Assembly: GCA_024123915.1 (NCBI GenBank) | Contig: CP099650.1 | Coordinates: 5,828,001 to 5,892,000, forward strand | From: Oxalobacteraceae bacterium OTU3CAMAD1 | GTDB taxonomy: Bacteria; Pseudomonadota; Gammaproteobacteria; Burkholderiales; Burkholderiaceae_D | Length of the DNA stretch: 64,000 nucleotides | Reading direction: 5' to 3' | Shown: positions 7,852-16,729 of the stretch, piece after piece | How positions within the stretch are numbered: position 1 is the stretch's first letter | Layout: each line of letters begins with the position of its first letter | Position numbers and translations under genes: made by a program | The notes under the pieces: generated by a model | Database searches by the model: none | Told to the model about the DNA's origin: nothing | What the model saw: the letters and a program-made list of their open reading frames with translations, nothing else

Positions 7852-10152
7852 TCAGCGTGCGCGCCACACCGGCTGGGCCTGACGCGCTTCCTTGCGGGCG
7901 CGGGCCGCGTCCAAGGTTTCGACCACGGCGCCTTCGGCAGCATCCACCTTGGCCTGCACCGTTGCCAGCGCCTTCTGCACCGCGCCATGACGGCGGGTTT
8001 CCAAATCCAACAGCTTCTGCTTGGCGGCGGTCATCGCGGCCGTCGTGTCGGCCACTTTGCGCTGCATGCCGGCATACGCCTTGGCAGTTTCCAGCAACGC
8101 CAACTGACCGGCTGCCTTGTCCACCGCCGCTTGCGCCGCGGCCTGCTCAGCCTGCGCGCGCTGCGTCATCGCATCCGTTTCCGCCTGCTCCGCGTCGGCA
8201 CGCTGACGCGCCGCCTCGGCAACCTGCCGCTCCGCCTCCAAACGCCCGGCGATCGCCTTCGAAGCACGCACTTCCGACGCCGTCGTCAAGCGTTGCTGCG
8301 CCAGCTTCTGCTCGATCAGCGCCAGCGACTCGCGCTCGGTCTCGATGAATTCACGCTCGGCCTGCAACAGCGCTTCGGCGGCTGCCGCCTTGTCCTGCTC
8401 GATCCGGGCGCGCTCTGCATGCACCACGCCCAATTCCACGGCCAGGCGCGCCTGCGCGGCCAGCGCCTGCGCGGCTGTGGCCTGCTGCCCGGCTTCCAAA
8501 GCCACCTGCGCGGCGATCACGTTTGCGGCTTCGGCTTGCTTGTCGGCGGCGGCGGCCAGGCGCTGCTCGGCTTCCTGTTGCTGGCGCAGCGCTTCGGTCT
8601 GCGCGCGCTCGGCGGCGACGCGCTGCTTGGCGGCGGCGCTGGCGCCCTCCTCGGCCGCCAATTTTTCCTTGAGCGCGGCGATGGCTTGCTGCTCGTCGGC
8701 GGCGCGCGCCTGCTCGGCTTGCAGCAACACCTCGGCCTGACCGGCCTTTTGCCTGGCCAGCGCGTCGGCCTGGCGTTGCGCCTCGACCTGGCGCGCGATC
8801 GTGGCCACTTCCGCTTGCTCGGCGGTATTGACGCTGGCGGCCAGCTCGGCGGCCGTGCGCGACAATGCGGCGCGCTCCTCGGCCAGCGCGGCGGCGCGCT
8901 GCTGTTCCTGGGTCTCGACGCGGGCCGCCTCGGCGGCGACCTCGTCCGCCGCCTGGCGCTGCTTGGCTTGCGCCAGCGCCAGCGACTCGGCTTCGACCTT
9001 GGCGTGGGTGCTCAGCTCGGCTTCCTGCTCGGCCTGCACGCGGGCCAGCGCGACGGCGCGCAGCTGGCTGTCGACTTCGATGCGCGCTTCGGTGGCGGCC
9101 ATGATGCTGGCGTCGGCGTCGCGGCGCGCCTTGGCGCTGGCGGCGGCCACCATTTCCAGGCGTTCGCGGTGGATCGCGGCGTCGCGGATTTCCTTTTCGG
9201 TTTGCAGGCGCAGGTGCAGCGACTGCGCGGCGCTGCGTTCGGATTCGGCTTTGGCCAGGGCGATCTGCTCGCGCTCCTGTTCCAGATGGGCCAGCGCGCG
9301 CGCTTCTTCCAGCGCGCGCACTTCGGCGGCGGCGCGGTTGAAAGCCGATTCGAGGGCGATCTGGTCGGCGCGCTCGCGCTGGACGGTCAAGTCCAGCGCT
9401 TCGGCCTCGGCCTGGACCAGCATTTGCGCGGTCTGGCGCGCGGCGTAGGCCTGGCGCTCGCGTTCGCGCGCCATGGTGGCGACGCGGGCGTCGGCGCTGG
9501 CGATGCCGACCACTTCATCCTTGGCGGCCTGCACGGCGGCGACGCGCTCGACCGCTTGGATGCGGGCTTGTTCGGTTTGGGCTTGCAGTTCCTCGGCGGC
9601 GCGCGCGGCCTGCTCGGCGAGCTCCGATTCGGCGGCGATCTGCTCGAAGGCGCGCTGGCGGCTTTCGTTTTCTGCCTTGGCGCGCGTTTCGGCGGCCAGG
9701 CGGATTTGGGTGTCGGCTTCGACGCGGGCGCGCAACTCGGCGGTTTCCTGTTTCACGGCATCCAGGCGGGCGACGCTGGCCTGGGCGGCGGCGCGCAGCG
9801 ATTCGAGGCGGTCGCGGTTGGCGGCGATGGCTTCTTCCGAGGCCTGGGCGTTTTGCTGGGCGACGGCGGCGGCGGCAGCGTCGATGGCGGCGCGGTCCTC
9901 GGCCAGCGAGCGGGCGCGGGCTTCGGCGTGGGCGCGGTTTTCGGCGGCGCAGGCGGCCTTGGCCTCGGCTTCGACGCGGGCGATGGCTTCCTGGATGGCC
10001 TTCATTTCCATCGCCGCGCGCGGAGTCGGCTCCTTGTTGGCAGGCTCATCCGGGTCATGCAAGACAACGGTGGGAACGGTATCGGCGGAAAAAGCCACGC
10101 CCAATTGGACGTCTTCGATTGCGCTTTCGCGTTGAGCCAGTTCTGCTTGCAT
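7852..10152 (-). CDS. Very long Ala/Glu/Gln-rich coiled-coil protein, function unknown
   Basis: About 766 residues. From residue about 45 to the end the protein is almost entirely Ala, Glu, Arg and Gln with no helix breakers, predicting a continuous coiled coil. Degenerate blocks recur, for example AEARARSLAEDRAAIDAAAA, RAKAENESRQRAFEQIAAES and RADAEQAETDAMTQRAQAEQ. The short N-terminal part (QAELAQRESAIEDVQLGVAF, then a Pro/Glu-rich stretch) is the only non-repetitive segment. No signal peptide or membrane helix is seen, so a cytoplasmic filament-like or scaffold role is possible but unproven. The start at 10152 is chosen because the open frame upstream (to 10374) is made by a family A repeat and reads as Arg/Pro-rich nonsense. 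It resembles TolA/SMC-like coiled coils only in composition. Confidence 0.75.
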   Translation of the reverse strand: MQAELAQRESAIEDVQLGVAFSADTVPTVVLHDPDEPANKEPTPRAAMEMKAIQEAIARVEAEAKAACAAENRAHAEARARSLAEDRAAIDAAAAAVAQQNAQASEEAIAANRDRLESLRAAAQASVARLDAVKQETAELRARVEADTQIRLAAETRAKAENESRQRAFEQIAAESELAEQAARAAEELQAQTEQARIQAVERVAAVQAAKDEVVGIASADARVATMARERERQAYAARQTAQMLVQAEAEALDLTVQRERADQIALESAFNRAAAEVRALEEARALAHLEQEREQIALAKAESERSAAQSLHLRLQTEKEIRDAAIHRERLEMVAAASAKARRDADASIMAATEARIEVDSQLRAVALARVQAEQEAELSTHAKVEAESLALAQAKQRQAADEVAAEAARVETQEQQRAAALAEERAALSRTAAELAASVNTAEQAEVATIARQVEAQRQADALARQKAGQAEVLLQAEQARAADEQQAIAALKEKLAAEEGASAAAKQRVAAERAQTEALRQQQEAEQRLAAAADKQAEAANVIAAQVALEAGQQATAAQALAAQARLAVELGVVHAERARIEQDKAAAAEALLQAEREFIETERESLALIEQKLAQQRLTTASEVRASKAIAGRLEAERQVAEAARQRADAEQAETDAMTQRAQAEQAAAQAAVDKAAGQLALLETAKAYAGMQRKVADTTAAMTAAKQKLLDLETRRHGAVQKALATVQAKVDAAEGAVVETLDAARARKEARQAQPVWRAR

Positions 10153-10310
10153 GAGATTTCTCGCTAGAGGATGCGTCCCGGCACACGACGGGACTTCTGA
10201 GCTCTCATTATCAAACAGCGAACATGCGGGCCGAACAGCAAGCAGAGGGGGGAAAACCCGCTTATTCCGGTTTAACCCCACGCAGCCATGCCAAACCCGC
10301 ACAGCCAGGC

Positions 10311-10352
10311 GGGGACTCGGCGTCCCCGTCGTACCCCTTGGGGTACGACCCC
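10311..10352. repeat. Family A palindromic repeat, copy 2 (twin hairpin form)
   Basis: Two adjacent hairpins: GGGGAC-TCGGC-GTCCCC at 10311-10327, then GTCGTACCCC-TT-GGGGTACGAC at 10328-10349. The upstream AAACCCGCACAGCC matches the outer arm seen in copy 4. It lies between srkA and the coiled-coil gene and has created a false N-terminal extension of the latter. Confidence 0.85.
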
Positions 10353-10405
10353 AAACCCGGGGCGCGGGCCTCAAGGCGGCATGGTTGACGGGTTTGGGTT
10401 ACATA

Positions 10406-11524
10406 TCAAACCGGCAACGGCGGCTCTTCCATCAACGCGACCTGCTCGCGCAATTCGAGGATGCGGTCTTGCCAGTAACGTTGTGTATTAAACCACGGGA
10501 ACGCGGCCGGGAAGGCCGGGTCGTCCCAGCGCCGCGCCAGCCACGCCGAGTAGTGGATCAACCGCAACGTGCGCAACGCCTCGACCAGATGCAACTGGCG
10601 CGGGTTGAATTCGCAGAAATCCTCATATCCGGCCAGGATGTCGCACATCTGACGCACCTGCTCGGCCCGCTCGCCGGACAGCATCATCCACAAATCCTGG
10701 ATCGCCGGTCCCATGCGGCTGTCGTCGAAGTCGACGAAGTGCGGCCCGGCATCGGTCCACAAGACGTTGCCACCATGGCAATCGCCATGCAGACGCAGTT
10801 GCGGCAACTCCCCCGCCCTGTCGTACGCGCGCCGCACGCCGTCCAGCGCCTGCTCCGAAACGCTGGCGTACGCCTCCCGCAGATCCGCCGGAATGAATTG
10901 ATTGGTCTGCAAGAATTCGCAAGGCTCGGTGCCGAACGTGGCGATGTCGAGCGCGGGCCGCTCCAGATACGGCTTGACCGCGCCGACGGCGTGAATGCGG
11001 GCGATGAAACGCCCGGTCCACTCCAGCACCGACGGATCGCTCAATTCCGGCGCGCGGCCGCCGTGGCGGGTGAAGACGGCAAAGCGGAAGCCGTTAAATT
11101 GGTGCAAAGTCCGGCCGTCCAGCGCCAGCGCCGGCACCACCGGAATTTCGCGCGCTGCCAACTCCTCGGTAAAGGCGTGCTCCTCCAGGATGGCGGCGTC
11201 GCTCCAGCGTCCCGGACGATAGAACTTGACCACCAGCGGCAGCGAGTCCTCGATGCCAACCTGGTAGACGCGGTTTTCATAGCTGTTCAGCGCCAGCAGT
11301 CGGCCATCGCCGCGCAGGCCGATGCTGTCGAGCGCATCGAGCACGCATTCGGGATTGAGAGCGGAATACGGGTGCGGCACGTGCACCGGCGCGGCGGCGC
11401 CGTCCAGCTCGGCGAAATCGCCGCCGTCGGCGCCGCCCTGCGGCCCGGCCATGGCGGCGGCCAGCGCGGCGGCGCGGGCGTCTTCTTCTTCGTCGTCTAA
11501 ATGATCTTGGTTATCTTGGTTCAT
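10406..11524 (-). CDS. srkA: Serine/threonine protein kinase SrkA (YihE/RdoA family)
   Basis: A 372-residue kinase of the SrkA family, which in E. coli protects against stress-induced programmed death; the fold is close to choline/homoserine kinases. The kinase core shows VVKFYRPGRWSDAAILEEHAF (ATP-binding Lys and helix-C Glu), the catalytic loop LRLHGDCHGGNVLW, and the metal-binding HFVDFDDSRMGPAIQDLWM. The C-terminus LRLIHYSAWLARRWDDPAFP is strongly conserved in the family. An N-terminal Asp/Glu/Ala-rich extension of about 45 residues is unlike the E. coli protein (about 328 residues) and looks disordered. It is divergent from the UPF0149 gene with 63 bp between starts. The assignment rests on motif order and length. 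Confidence 0.9.
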   Translation of the reverse strand: MNQDNQDHLDDEEEDARAAALAAAMAGPQGGADGGDFAELDGAAAPVHVPHPYSALNPECVLDALDSIGLRGDGRLLALNSYENRVYQVGIEDSLPLVVKFYRPGRWSDAAILEEHAFTEELAAREIPVVPALALDGRTLHQFNGFRFAVFTRHGGRAPELSDPSVLEWTGRFIARIHAVGAVKPYLERPALDIATFGTEPCEFLQTNQFIPADLREAYASVSEQALDGVRRAYDRAGELPQLRLHGDCHGGNVLWTDAGPHFVDFDDSRMGPAIQDLWMMLSGERAEQVRQMCDILAGYEDFCEFNPRQLHLVEALRTLRLIHYSAWLARRWDDPAFPAAFPWFNTQRYWQDRILELREQVALMEEPPLPV

Positions 11525-11587
11525 CCCCGCATTGTACGGGGCGCGACGTGTATACTGTCGCCTTCAACCCAATAAAAAGAGCAAGCC

Positions 11588-12295
<708 letters not shown>

Positions 12296-12306
12296 GGCCA
12301 TGCCAT

Positions 12307-12332
12307 CCCTATCCGCTCCGCAAGGGATAGGG
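12307..12332. terminator. Hairpin between UPF0149 gene and mntH
   Basis: The stem CCCTATCC / GGATAGGG has a 10-nt loop and lies 12 bp after the UPF0149 stop codon. It has no T-tract, so it is a weak terminator candidate or an RNA-stability hairpin rather than a classic intrinsic terminator. Confidence 0.35.
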
Positions 12333-12361
12333 ACAAAGTTGCACCAACTCAAGTAGAATTT

Positions 12362-12384
12362 GGGCATTCATTGTCAGGATGCCC
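12362..12384 (+). promoter_or_regulatory. Translation-initiation hairpin of mntH and start choice
   Basis: GGGCAT (12362-12367) can pair with ATGCCC (12379-12384), placing most of the ribosome site AGGA (12376-12379) in the loop next to the stem. The spacing of AGGA supports the ATG at 12385 rather than the ATG at 12379, which would itself be part of the stem. A regulatory role is speculative. Confidence 0.35.
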
Positions 12385-13716
12385 ATGTTCTCACTGCCCT
12401 TCAAGCTCCCCACCACGGCCACGGCGCCGTTCTGCCCGTCGGAAGTGGCCGGCACCGTCCAGGTGCCAGAGGGCGATCCGTTCTGGAAGAAAGTGCTGCG
12501 CTTCGCCGGTCCCGGCCTGCTGGTCTCGGTCGGCTACATGGACCCGGGCAACTGGGCCACGGCCATCCAGGGCGGCTCGCAGTTCGGCTACCAGCTCTTG
12601 TTCGTGGTGGTGCTGTCGAGTCTGGCCGCCATCGTGCTGCAATGTTTGAGCATGCGCCTGGGCATCGTCACCGGCAAGGACCTGGCGGTGCATTGCCGCG
12701 AGCAGTACAAGCCGCCGGTGGCCAAGACATTGTGGGGCTTCGCAGAAATTTCCATCATCGCCTGCGACCTGGCCGAGGTGCTCGGCTGCGCGCTGGCGTT
12801 CAAGCTGCTGCTGGGCGTGTCGCTGCCGACCGGCGTGGCACTCACCGCGCTCGACACGCTGCTCATCCTTGGCCTGAAAGGCAAGGGCTTCCGCCAGATC
12901 GAGGCGATCGTGCTGGCGCTGATCCTGACGGTGGCCACCTGCCTGTTCACCGAGCTCATTTTCGTCAAGCCGGACTGGAATGCCGTCATGGCCGGACTGG
13001 TGCCGTCGCTGTCGACCCTGTCGTCGCGTGAGCCGCTGTACCTGGCCATCGGCATCCTCGGCGCGACCGTGATGCCGCACAATCTGTACTTGCACTCATC
13101 CGTGGTGCAAACGCGCGTGGTGTCGCAAAAGGCCAGCGCCAAGCGCGAGGCGATCGGCCTGTCGCGCATCGACACTGTCGTCTCGCTGCTGCTGGCGTTG
13201 CTGATCAACGGCTCCATCCTGGTGCTGGCGGCGGCGGCCTTCCACGAGCCGGGCAACACCCGCGTGCTCGACATCGACGAGGCCTATCTGCTGCTCGCCC
13301 CCGTGGCCGGCACGGCGCTGGCGGCGACCTTGTTCGCGCTGGCGCTGCTCGCGTCCGGACAAAGCTCCACCTTCACCGGCACCATCGCCGGCCAGGTCAT
13401 CATGGAAGGGTTTCTGAAAATGAAGATCCCGTGCTGGCAGCGACGCGCCCTCACGCGCGGACTGGCGCTGATCCCGGCCATGATCGGCGTGCTGACCTTG
13501 GGTGAACATTCTGTCGGCAAGCTGCTGGTGTTGAGCCAGGTGGTGCTGAGCATGCAGCTGCCGTTCGCCATGTATCCGCTGATCAGCCTGACGTCGCAGC
13601 GCCGCATCATGGGCGAGTTCGTCAACGCATGGTGGACGACCGGGTTGTCGTGGTTCCTGTTCGCGGTGATTTCCAGCGCCAACGCGTGGCTGGTGTGGCA
13701 GGCGTTCGCGGGATAA
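12385..13716 (+). CDS. mntH: Nramp family divalent metal (manganese) transporter MntH
   Basis: A 443-residue proton-coupled Mn2+/Fe2+ importer of the inner membrane. The two Nramp signatures are intact: SVGYMDPGNWATAI (DPGN metal-binding motif in helix 1) and LGATVMPHNLYLHSSVVQTR (MPH motif in helix 6, followed by the family consensus). About eleven hydrophobic helices are visible, ending FLFAVISSANAWLVW. The length is typical of bacterial MntH (about 410-450). ATG 12385 (MFSLPFKL) is preferred over 12379 for its AGGA site. No MntR or Fur gene is adjacent. The downstream boundary is a family B repeat 24 bp after the stop. Confidence 0.93.
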   Translation: MFSLPFKLPTTATAPFCPSEVAGTVQVPEGDPFWKKVLRFAGPGLLVSVGYMDPGNWATAIQGGSQFGYQLLFVVVLSSLAAIVLQCLSMRLGIVTGKDLAVHCREQYKPPVAKTLWGFAEISIIACDLAEVLGCALAFKLLLGVSLPTGVALTALDTLLILGLKGKGFRQIEAIVLALILTVATCLFTELIFVKPDWNAVMAGLVPSLSTLSSREPLYLAIGILGATVMPHNLYLHSSVVQTRVVSQKASAKREAIGLSRIDTVVSLLLALLINGSILVLAAAAFHEPGNTRVLDIDEAYLLLAPVAGTALAATLFALALLASGQSSTFTGTIAGQVIMEGFLKMKIPCWQRRALTRGLALIPAMIGVLTLGEHSVGKLLVLSQVVLSMQLPFAMYPLISLTSQRRIMGEFVNAWWTTGLSWFLFAVISSANAWLVWQAFAG

Positions 13717-13740
13717 CGAGGCGGGGATATAACCTTGGAG

Positions 13741-13834
13741 ACACGTAGGGCGGATGAGGCGGAACGCCGTAATCCGCCATGCACGAGCCGCCGACGGAGC
13801 TTGGCGGATTACGCTACGCTAATCCGCCCTACGT
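13741..13834. repeat. Family B palindromic repeat, copy 2
   Basis: Begins ACACGTAGGGCGGATGA and ends TAATCCGCCCTACGTGG; the internal arms are GGCGGAACGCCGTAATCCGCC and GGCGGATTACGCTACGCTAA. Its right end overlaps the 3' end of the alpha/beta-hydrolase gene and supplies that gene's stop codon (13819-13821). Confidence 0.9.
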
Positions 13835-14733
13835 GGTTCAGATGGTTTTAGGCTTCCCTGTCCATCGCCGTCGCGCAAGACAAACGCTGCCACATCATCC
13901 AGCGTGGGCGCCAGCCAGCGCAGCGGCGCACCAATCGAGCCAACCAGCGTTGTGTGGCTGACCTTGTCGTAATAAAGCTCTGTGACATCTACTTGGTTAG
14001 CGCGCAGCCGCTCCGCCAGATGACCTGTGTTTTGCTGCGGATCCACCAACTTGTCACTACGCGCCGCGATCAGCAGCGCCGGCGGCGACGCGGCCGACAC
14101 ATGCCTCACAGGCTGCGATTCCGGCGGCGAATCCGGGAAGTGAAACACCGGCTTGGTTGTCGGATTCTCGATCGGCAAAAAGTCATACGGGCCGGCCAGG
14201 CCGATCCATCCGCGCAGATCCCGCACGGACATGCCCTGCTTCTTAAGCCAGCGCTCGTCGAGCGCCACCATCGCCGCATTGTACGCGCCGGAACTGTGCC
14301 CCATCACATACAGGCGCTTGGGATCGCCGCCGTAGCGGACGGCCTGCCTGGCGGCCCACGCCACGGCCTGCGCCGCGTCGTCCAGAAAATCGGGATAGCT
14401 CACCTCGGGATAGAGCCGGTAGTCGGCGACCACGGCGACAATGCCGCGCGACGCCAGCGCCCGGCCGACGAACGCATAGTCGGCCCGTTCGCCCGCCACC
14501 CAGTTGCCGCCGTAGAAAAACACCACCACCGGCGCCTTGCCGCCGGCGTCTTTCGGCCGGTAAACGTCGAGCATGCGGCGTGGCCCCTCGCCATACGACA
14601 GATTAGCGGTGCGTTCGGAGGCGCCGCCGGGCGACAACGCGTTGAGCGCCGTCAGCGGGGAGCAGGCAGCCAGCGCCAGCAGGACAGGCACGGCGACGGC
14701 AAGCGCGAGATAAGGACGAGGGATGCGGGGCAT
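13819..14733 (-). CDS. Alpha/beta hydrolase, lipoprotein (BD-FAE/HSL-like esterase)
   Basis: A 304-residue hydrolase with an N-terminal lipoprotein signal, MPRIPRPYLALAVAVPVLLA followed by lipobox LAAC. The oxyanion-hole region reads VVVFFYGGNWVAGERADYAF (YGGNW replaces the usual HGGGW). The nucleophile elbow is VMGHSSGAYNAAMVALD (GHSSG). The acid is in IAARSDKLVDPQQN and the catalytic His in DKVSHTTLVGS. This matches small-molecule carboxylesterases of the alpha/beta hydrolase 3 / BD-FAE group; the substrate is unknown. A longer GTG start at 14826 exists, but the ATG at 14733 gives a clean signal peptide, though without a strong ribosome site. The last five codons and the stop (reading PRRAD) lie in a family B repeat, so the original C-terminus has been replaced or extended. 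Confidence 0.85.
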   Translation of the reverse strand: MPRIPRPYLALAVAVPVLLALAACSPLTALNALSPGGASERTANLSYGEGPRRMLDVYRPKDAGGKAPVVVFFYGGNWVAGERADYAFVGRALASRGIVAVVADYRLYPEVSYPDFLDDAAQAVAWAARQAVRYGGDPKRLYVMGHSSGAYNAAMVALDERWLKKQGMSVRDLRGWIGLAGPYDFLPIENPTTKPVFHFPDSPPESQPVRHVSAASPPALLIAARSDKLVDPQQNTGHLAERLRANQVDVTELYYDKVSHTTLVGSIGAPLRWLAPTLDDVAAFVLRDGDGQGSLKPSEPRRAD

Positions 14734-14863
14734 GGCAATGGATGAGTTCGTTGGAATCCAGGCCAGTGTAGAACGGCGCGTCGACCCGCCCTCCTCGTTT
14801 CCGTAACGAACGGTGCGTTGATTCACTTATGAGGCGGCCTGCAGACGTGGCTACCTCGAGGAG

Positions 14864-14961
14864 ACACGTAGGGCGGATTAGGCGGAACGCCGTAATCCGC
14901 CATCTATGTGCCGCTGGCAACGCATACATGGCGGATTACGCTTCGCTAATCCGCCTACGTG
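14864..14961. repeat. Family B palindromic repeat, copy 3
   Basis: Begins ACACGTAGGGCGGATTAGG and ends TAATCCGCCTACGTG, with one C missing from the usual CCGCCCTACG. It has the same orientation as copy 2, and the two copies bracket the hydrolase gene at 13819-14733. Confidence 0.88.
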
Positions 14962-14992
14962 ATTCAGAATTTTCCGTCGTCCGATGCCACCG

Positions 14993-16003
14993 CTATTTAA
15001 CCTGCGCGCTCCAGTCGCTCAGCATATAACCACCCGGCACGCCACGGCACAAACGCGCCGATGACGCCGACGACAGCTTGAAGCCTTCCGCCGTCCACAG
15101 CCACGTCGCCTGCATGTTGCAGTCGCCCAGTCCGCGCCCTTTCGCGAAGCTGCCCAGCTCGCCCTTGTCGAACGACACATTGAGCAACTCGTTGTCCGGA
15201 GCGCCGTCGGCGTCCGTCAGCTTAGCCCGCTGCGCCGCGTACGGCGCCTTGTCATTGGCCGTCCACACAGCAAAGCTGGACTGGTAGGCGCCACGCCCGC
15301 ATTCGATCAGCAACAACACCTTCGACGCCGACAAACGATAAATCTCGCTCTGCGACTCACCGCCGCCAATCAAATCCGGCTGCTCGTCACACCCGCCCTT
15401 CGGCAACTTCTTAGTGATCATCGGCAGCAAAGCGGCATCCTGCTTGCGCTGCGCCACCGGCGCCAAGCCGCGCAGCACCGGCACGGGCACAGCCGGCAAT
15501 ACCGTGCTCGCCGGTTTGGCACCCGGCTTAACCAGTGCAGTCACAGTACCAACACGCCCCTGCAAATCATCCATCTTCAGCAACGCCGCCTTCATGCCCG
15601 CCAGCGACAGCCGCCACTTGGTTTTACCGTCCGTGACATCCGCGTACCCGGCATCCAGCAGCGCCGGCAGCAACTGAGCAATCTGCGCTGGCTTCAACTC
15701 GGCCTCCGAGGTCAAACCGGGCAAAGCCAGCTTCCCAACCCGCAAGGTCAGCGGGCCGACCGCCGTCTCATCCTGGTTGATCGCGGTCAGTTTCGCCGCC
15801 ACGGCCCCTGTCGGCCCCGCCGGACGTCCCAGCCACAACGCCACCGGCGCGCTATCGCCCTCGTCCGCCTGGTAACCAACCGCCTCGCAAGCGCGCGTAT
15901 TGTCGCAGGCAACCTCCCAATCCTTGATCGTGAAATGGGCCGCGAAGGCCGTCGAGCCAACCAGCGCCAGCGCTGCGGCAACAACATATTGCAAAATTTT
16001 CAT
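14993..16003 (-). CDS. DUF1176 domain-containing secreted protein
   Basis: A 336-residue protein with a Sec signal peptide (MKILQYVVAAALALVGSTAFA) and a mature start HFTIKDWEVACDNTRACEAVGY, the characteristic opening of DUF1176 proteins: an Asp-Trp followed by two Cys flanking a short loop. Further cysteines (GGCDEQPDLIGG, LLIECGRG, GDCNMQATWLW, ARLCRGVPGGYML) are spaced as in the family and probably form disulfides in the periplasm. Function is not known. GGAGAG six bases before the start supports 16003. It lies downstream of orn on the same strand but behind a strong terminator, so it probably has its own promoter. Confidence 0.85.
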   Translation of the reverse strand: MKILQYVVAAALALVGSTAFAAHFTIKDWEVACDNTRACEAVGYQADEGDSAPVALWLGRPAGPTGAVAAKLTAINQDETAVGPLTLRVGKLALPGLTSEAELKPAQIAQLLPALLDAGYADVTDGKTKWRLSLAGMKAALLKMDDLQGRVGTVTALVKPGAKPASTVLPAVPVPVLRGLAPVAQRKQDAALLPMITKKLPKGGCDEQPDLIGGGESQSEIYRLSASKVLLLIECGRGAYQSSFAVWTANDKAPYAAQRAKLTDADGAPDNELLNVSFDKGELGSFAKGRGLGDCNMQATWLWTAEGFKLSSASSARLCRGVPGGYMLSDWSAQVK

Positions 16004-16020
16004 GACTTACTCTCCGGACG

Positions 16021-16048
16021 AAAAAAAACAGGTTCAACCGAACCTGTT
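16021..16048 (-). terminator. Rho-independent terminator of orn
   Basis: A 9-bp perfect stem AACAGGTTC / GAACCTGTT with a 4-nt loop is followed, reading on the minus strand, by eight Ts (A-run at 16021-16028). It lies 20 bp after the orn stop codon. Confidence 0.85.
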
Positions 16049-16068
16049 CCGATGGACGCGGGCGCCCC

Positions 16069-16665
16069 TTACAGCTTGATGAAATGCTCGCGGTAGTACT
16101 TGAGCTCTTCGATCGATTCGATGATGTCGGCCATGGCCGTGTGCATCTGGTGCTTCTTGAAGCCAGCCACCATCTCGGGCTTCCAGCGCTTGCCCAGTTC
16201 CTTCAACGTCGATACGTCAATGTTGCGATAATGGAAATACGCCTCCAGCTTCGGCATATAACGCACCATGAAGCGGCGGTCCTGGCCGATGGTGTTGCCG
16301 CACATCGGCGCTTTGCCCTTCGGCACCCACTGCTTCATGAACTTGATCAACTCTTCCTCGGCCTGCGCCTCGGTCACCGTCGACGCCTTGACCTTGTCGA
16401 TCAGGCCGGAACGGCCGTGCGTGCCCTTGTTCCAGGCGTCCATGCCGTCGAGCACCGCGTCGCTCTGGTGCACCACCATCACCGGACCCTCGGCCAGCAC
16501 GTTCAGGTGCATGTCGGTGACGACCACGGCCACTTCGATGATGCGGTCGGTGTCCGGCTCCAGACCGGTCATCTCCATATCGACCCAGACCAGATTCATT
16601 TCATTCTGGCGCGGGGTAATGACCGCAGGAGCGGAACCTTCTGGCAAATCGTTAGCTTGTGACAT
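16069..16665 (-). CDS. orn: Oligoribonuclease
   Basis: A 198-residue 3'-5' exoribonuclease that degrades 2-5-nt RNAs and linear pGpG, the final step of c-di-GMP breakdown, which is relevant to the c-di-GMP operon in this window. The DEDDh catalytic residues are visible: [20 protein letters not shown] (Asp, Glu), [16 protein letters not shown] (Asp), and [19 protein letters not shown] (His and Asp). In the last block the usual HRALDDI is HTAMADI; the catalytic His and the Asp five residues later are kept. An N-terminal extension of about 20 residues precedes the core. It is divergent from the M48 protease gene. Confidence 0.95.
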   Translation of the reverse strand: MSQANDLPEGSAPAVITPRQNEMNLVWVDMEMTGLEPDTDRIIEVAVVVTDMHLNVLAEGPVMVVHQSDAVLDGMDAWNKGTHGRSGLIDKVKASTVTEAQAEEELIKFMKQWVPKGKAPMCGNTIGQDRRFMVRYMPKLEAYFHYRNIDVSTLKELGKRWKPEMVAGFKKHQMHTAMADIIESIEELKYYREHFIKL

Positions 16666-16729
16666 AATTCTCTCTTGGCTCGCGTGAGCCCACGTTAATC
16701 CGAATCCGCCATTTTCTCACAGGCATAGA

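Noticed and set aside
7987..10167. A 726-residue Gly/Leu/Arg-rich open frame antisense to the coiled-coil gene
   Set aside because: Low-complexity shadow of the Ala/Glu codons on the other strand; no start signal or family.
10153..10374. N-terminal extension of the coiled-coil protein
   Set aside because: Made by a family A repeat and Arg/Pro-rich sequence; unlike the rest of the protein.
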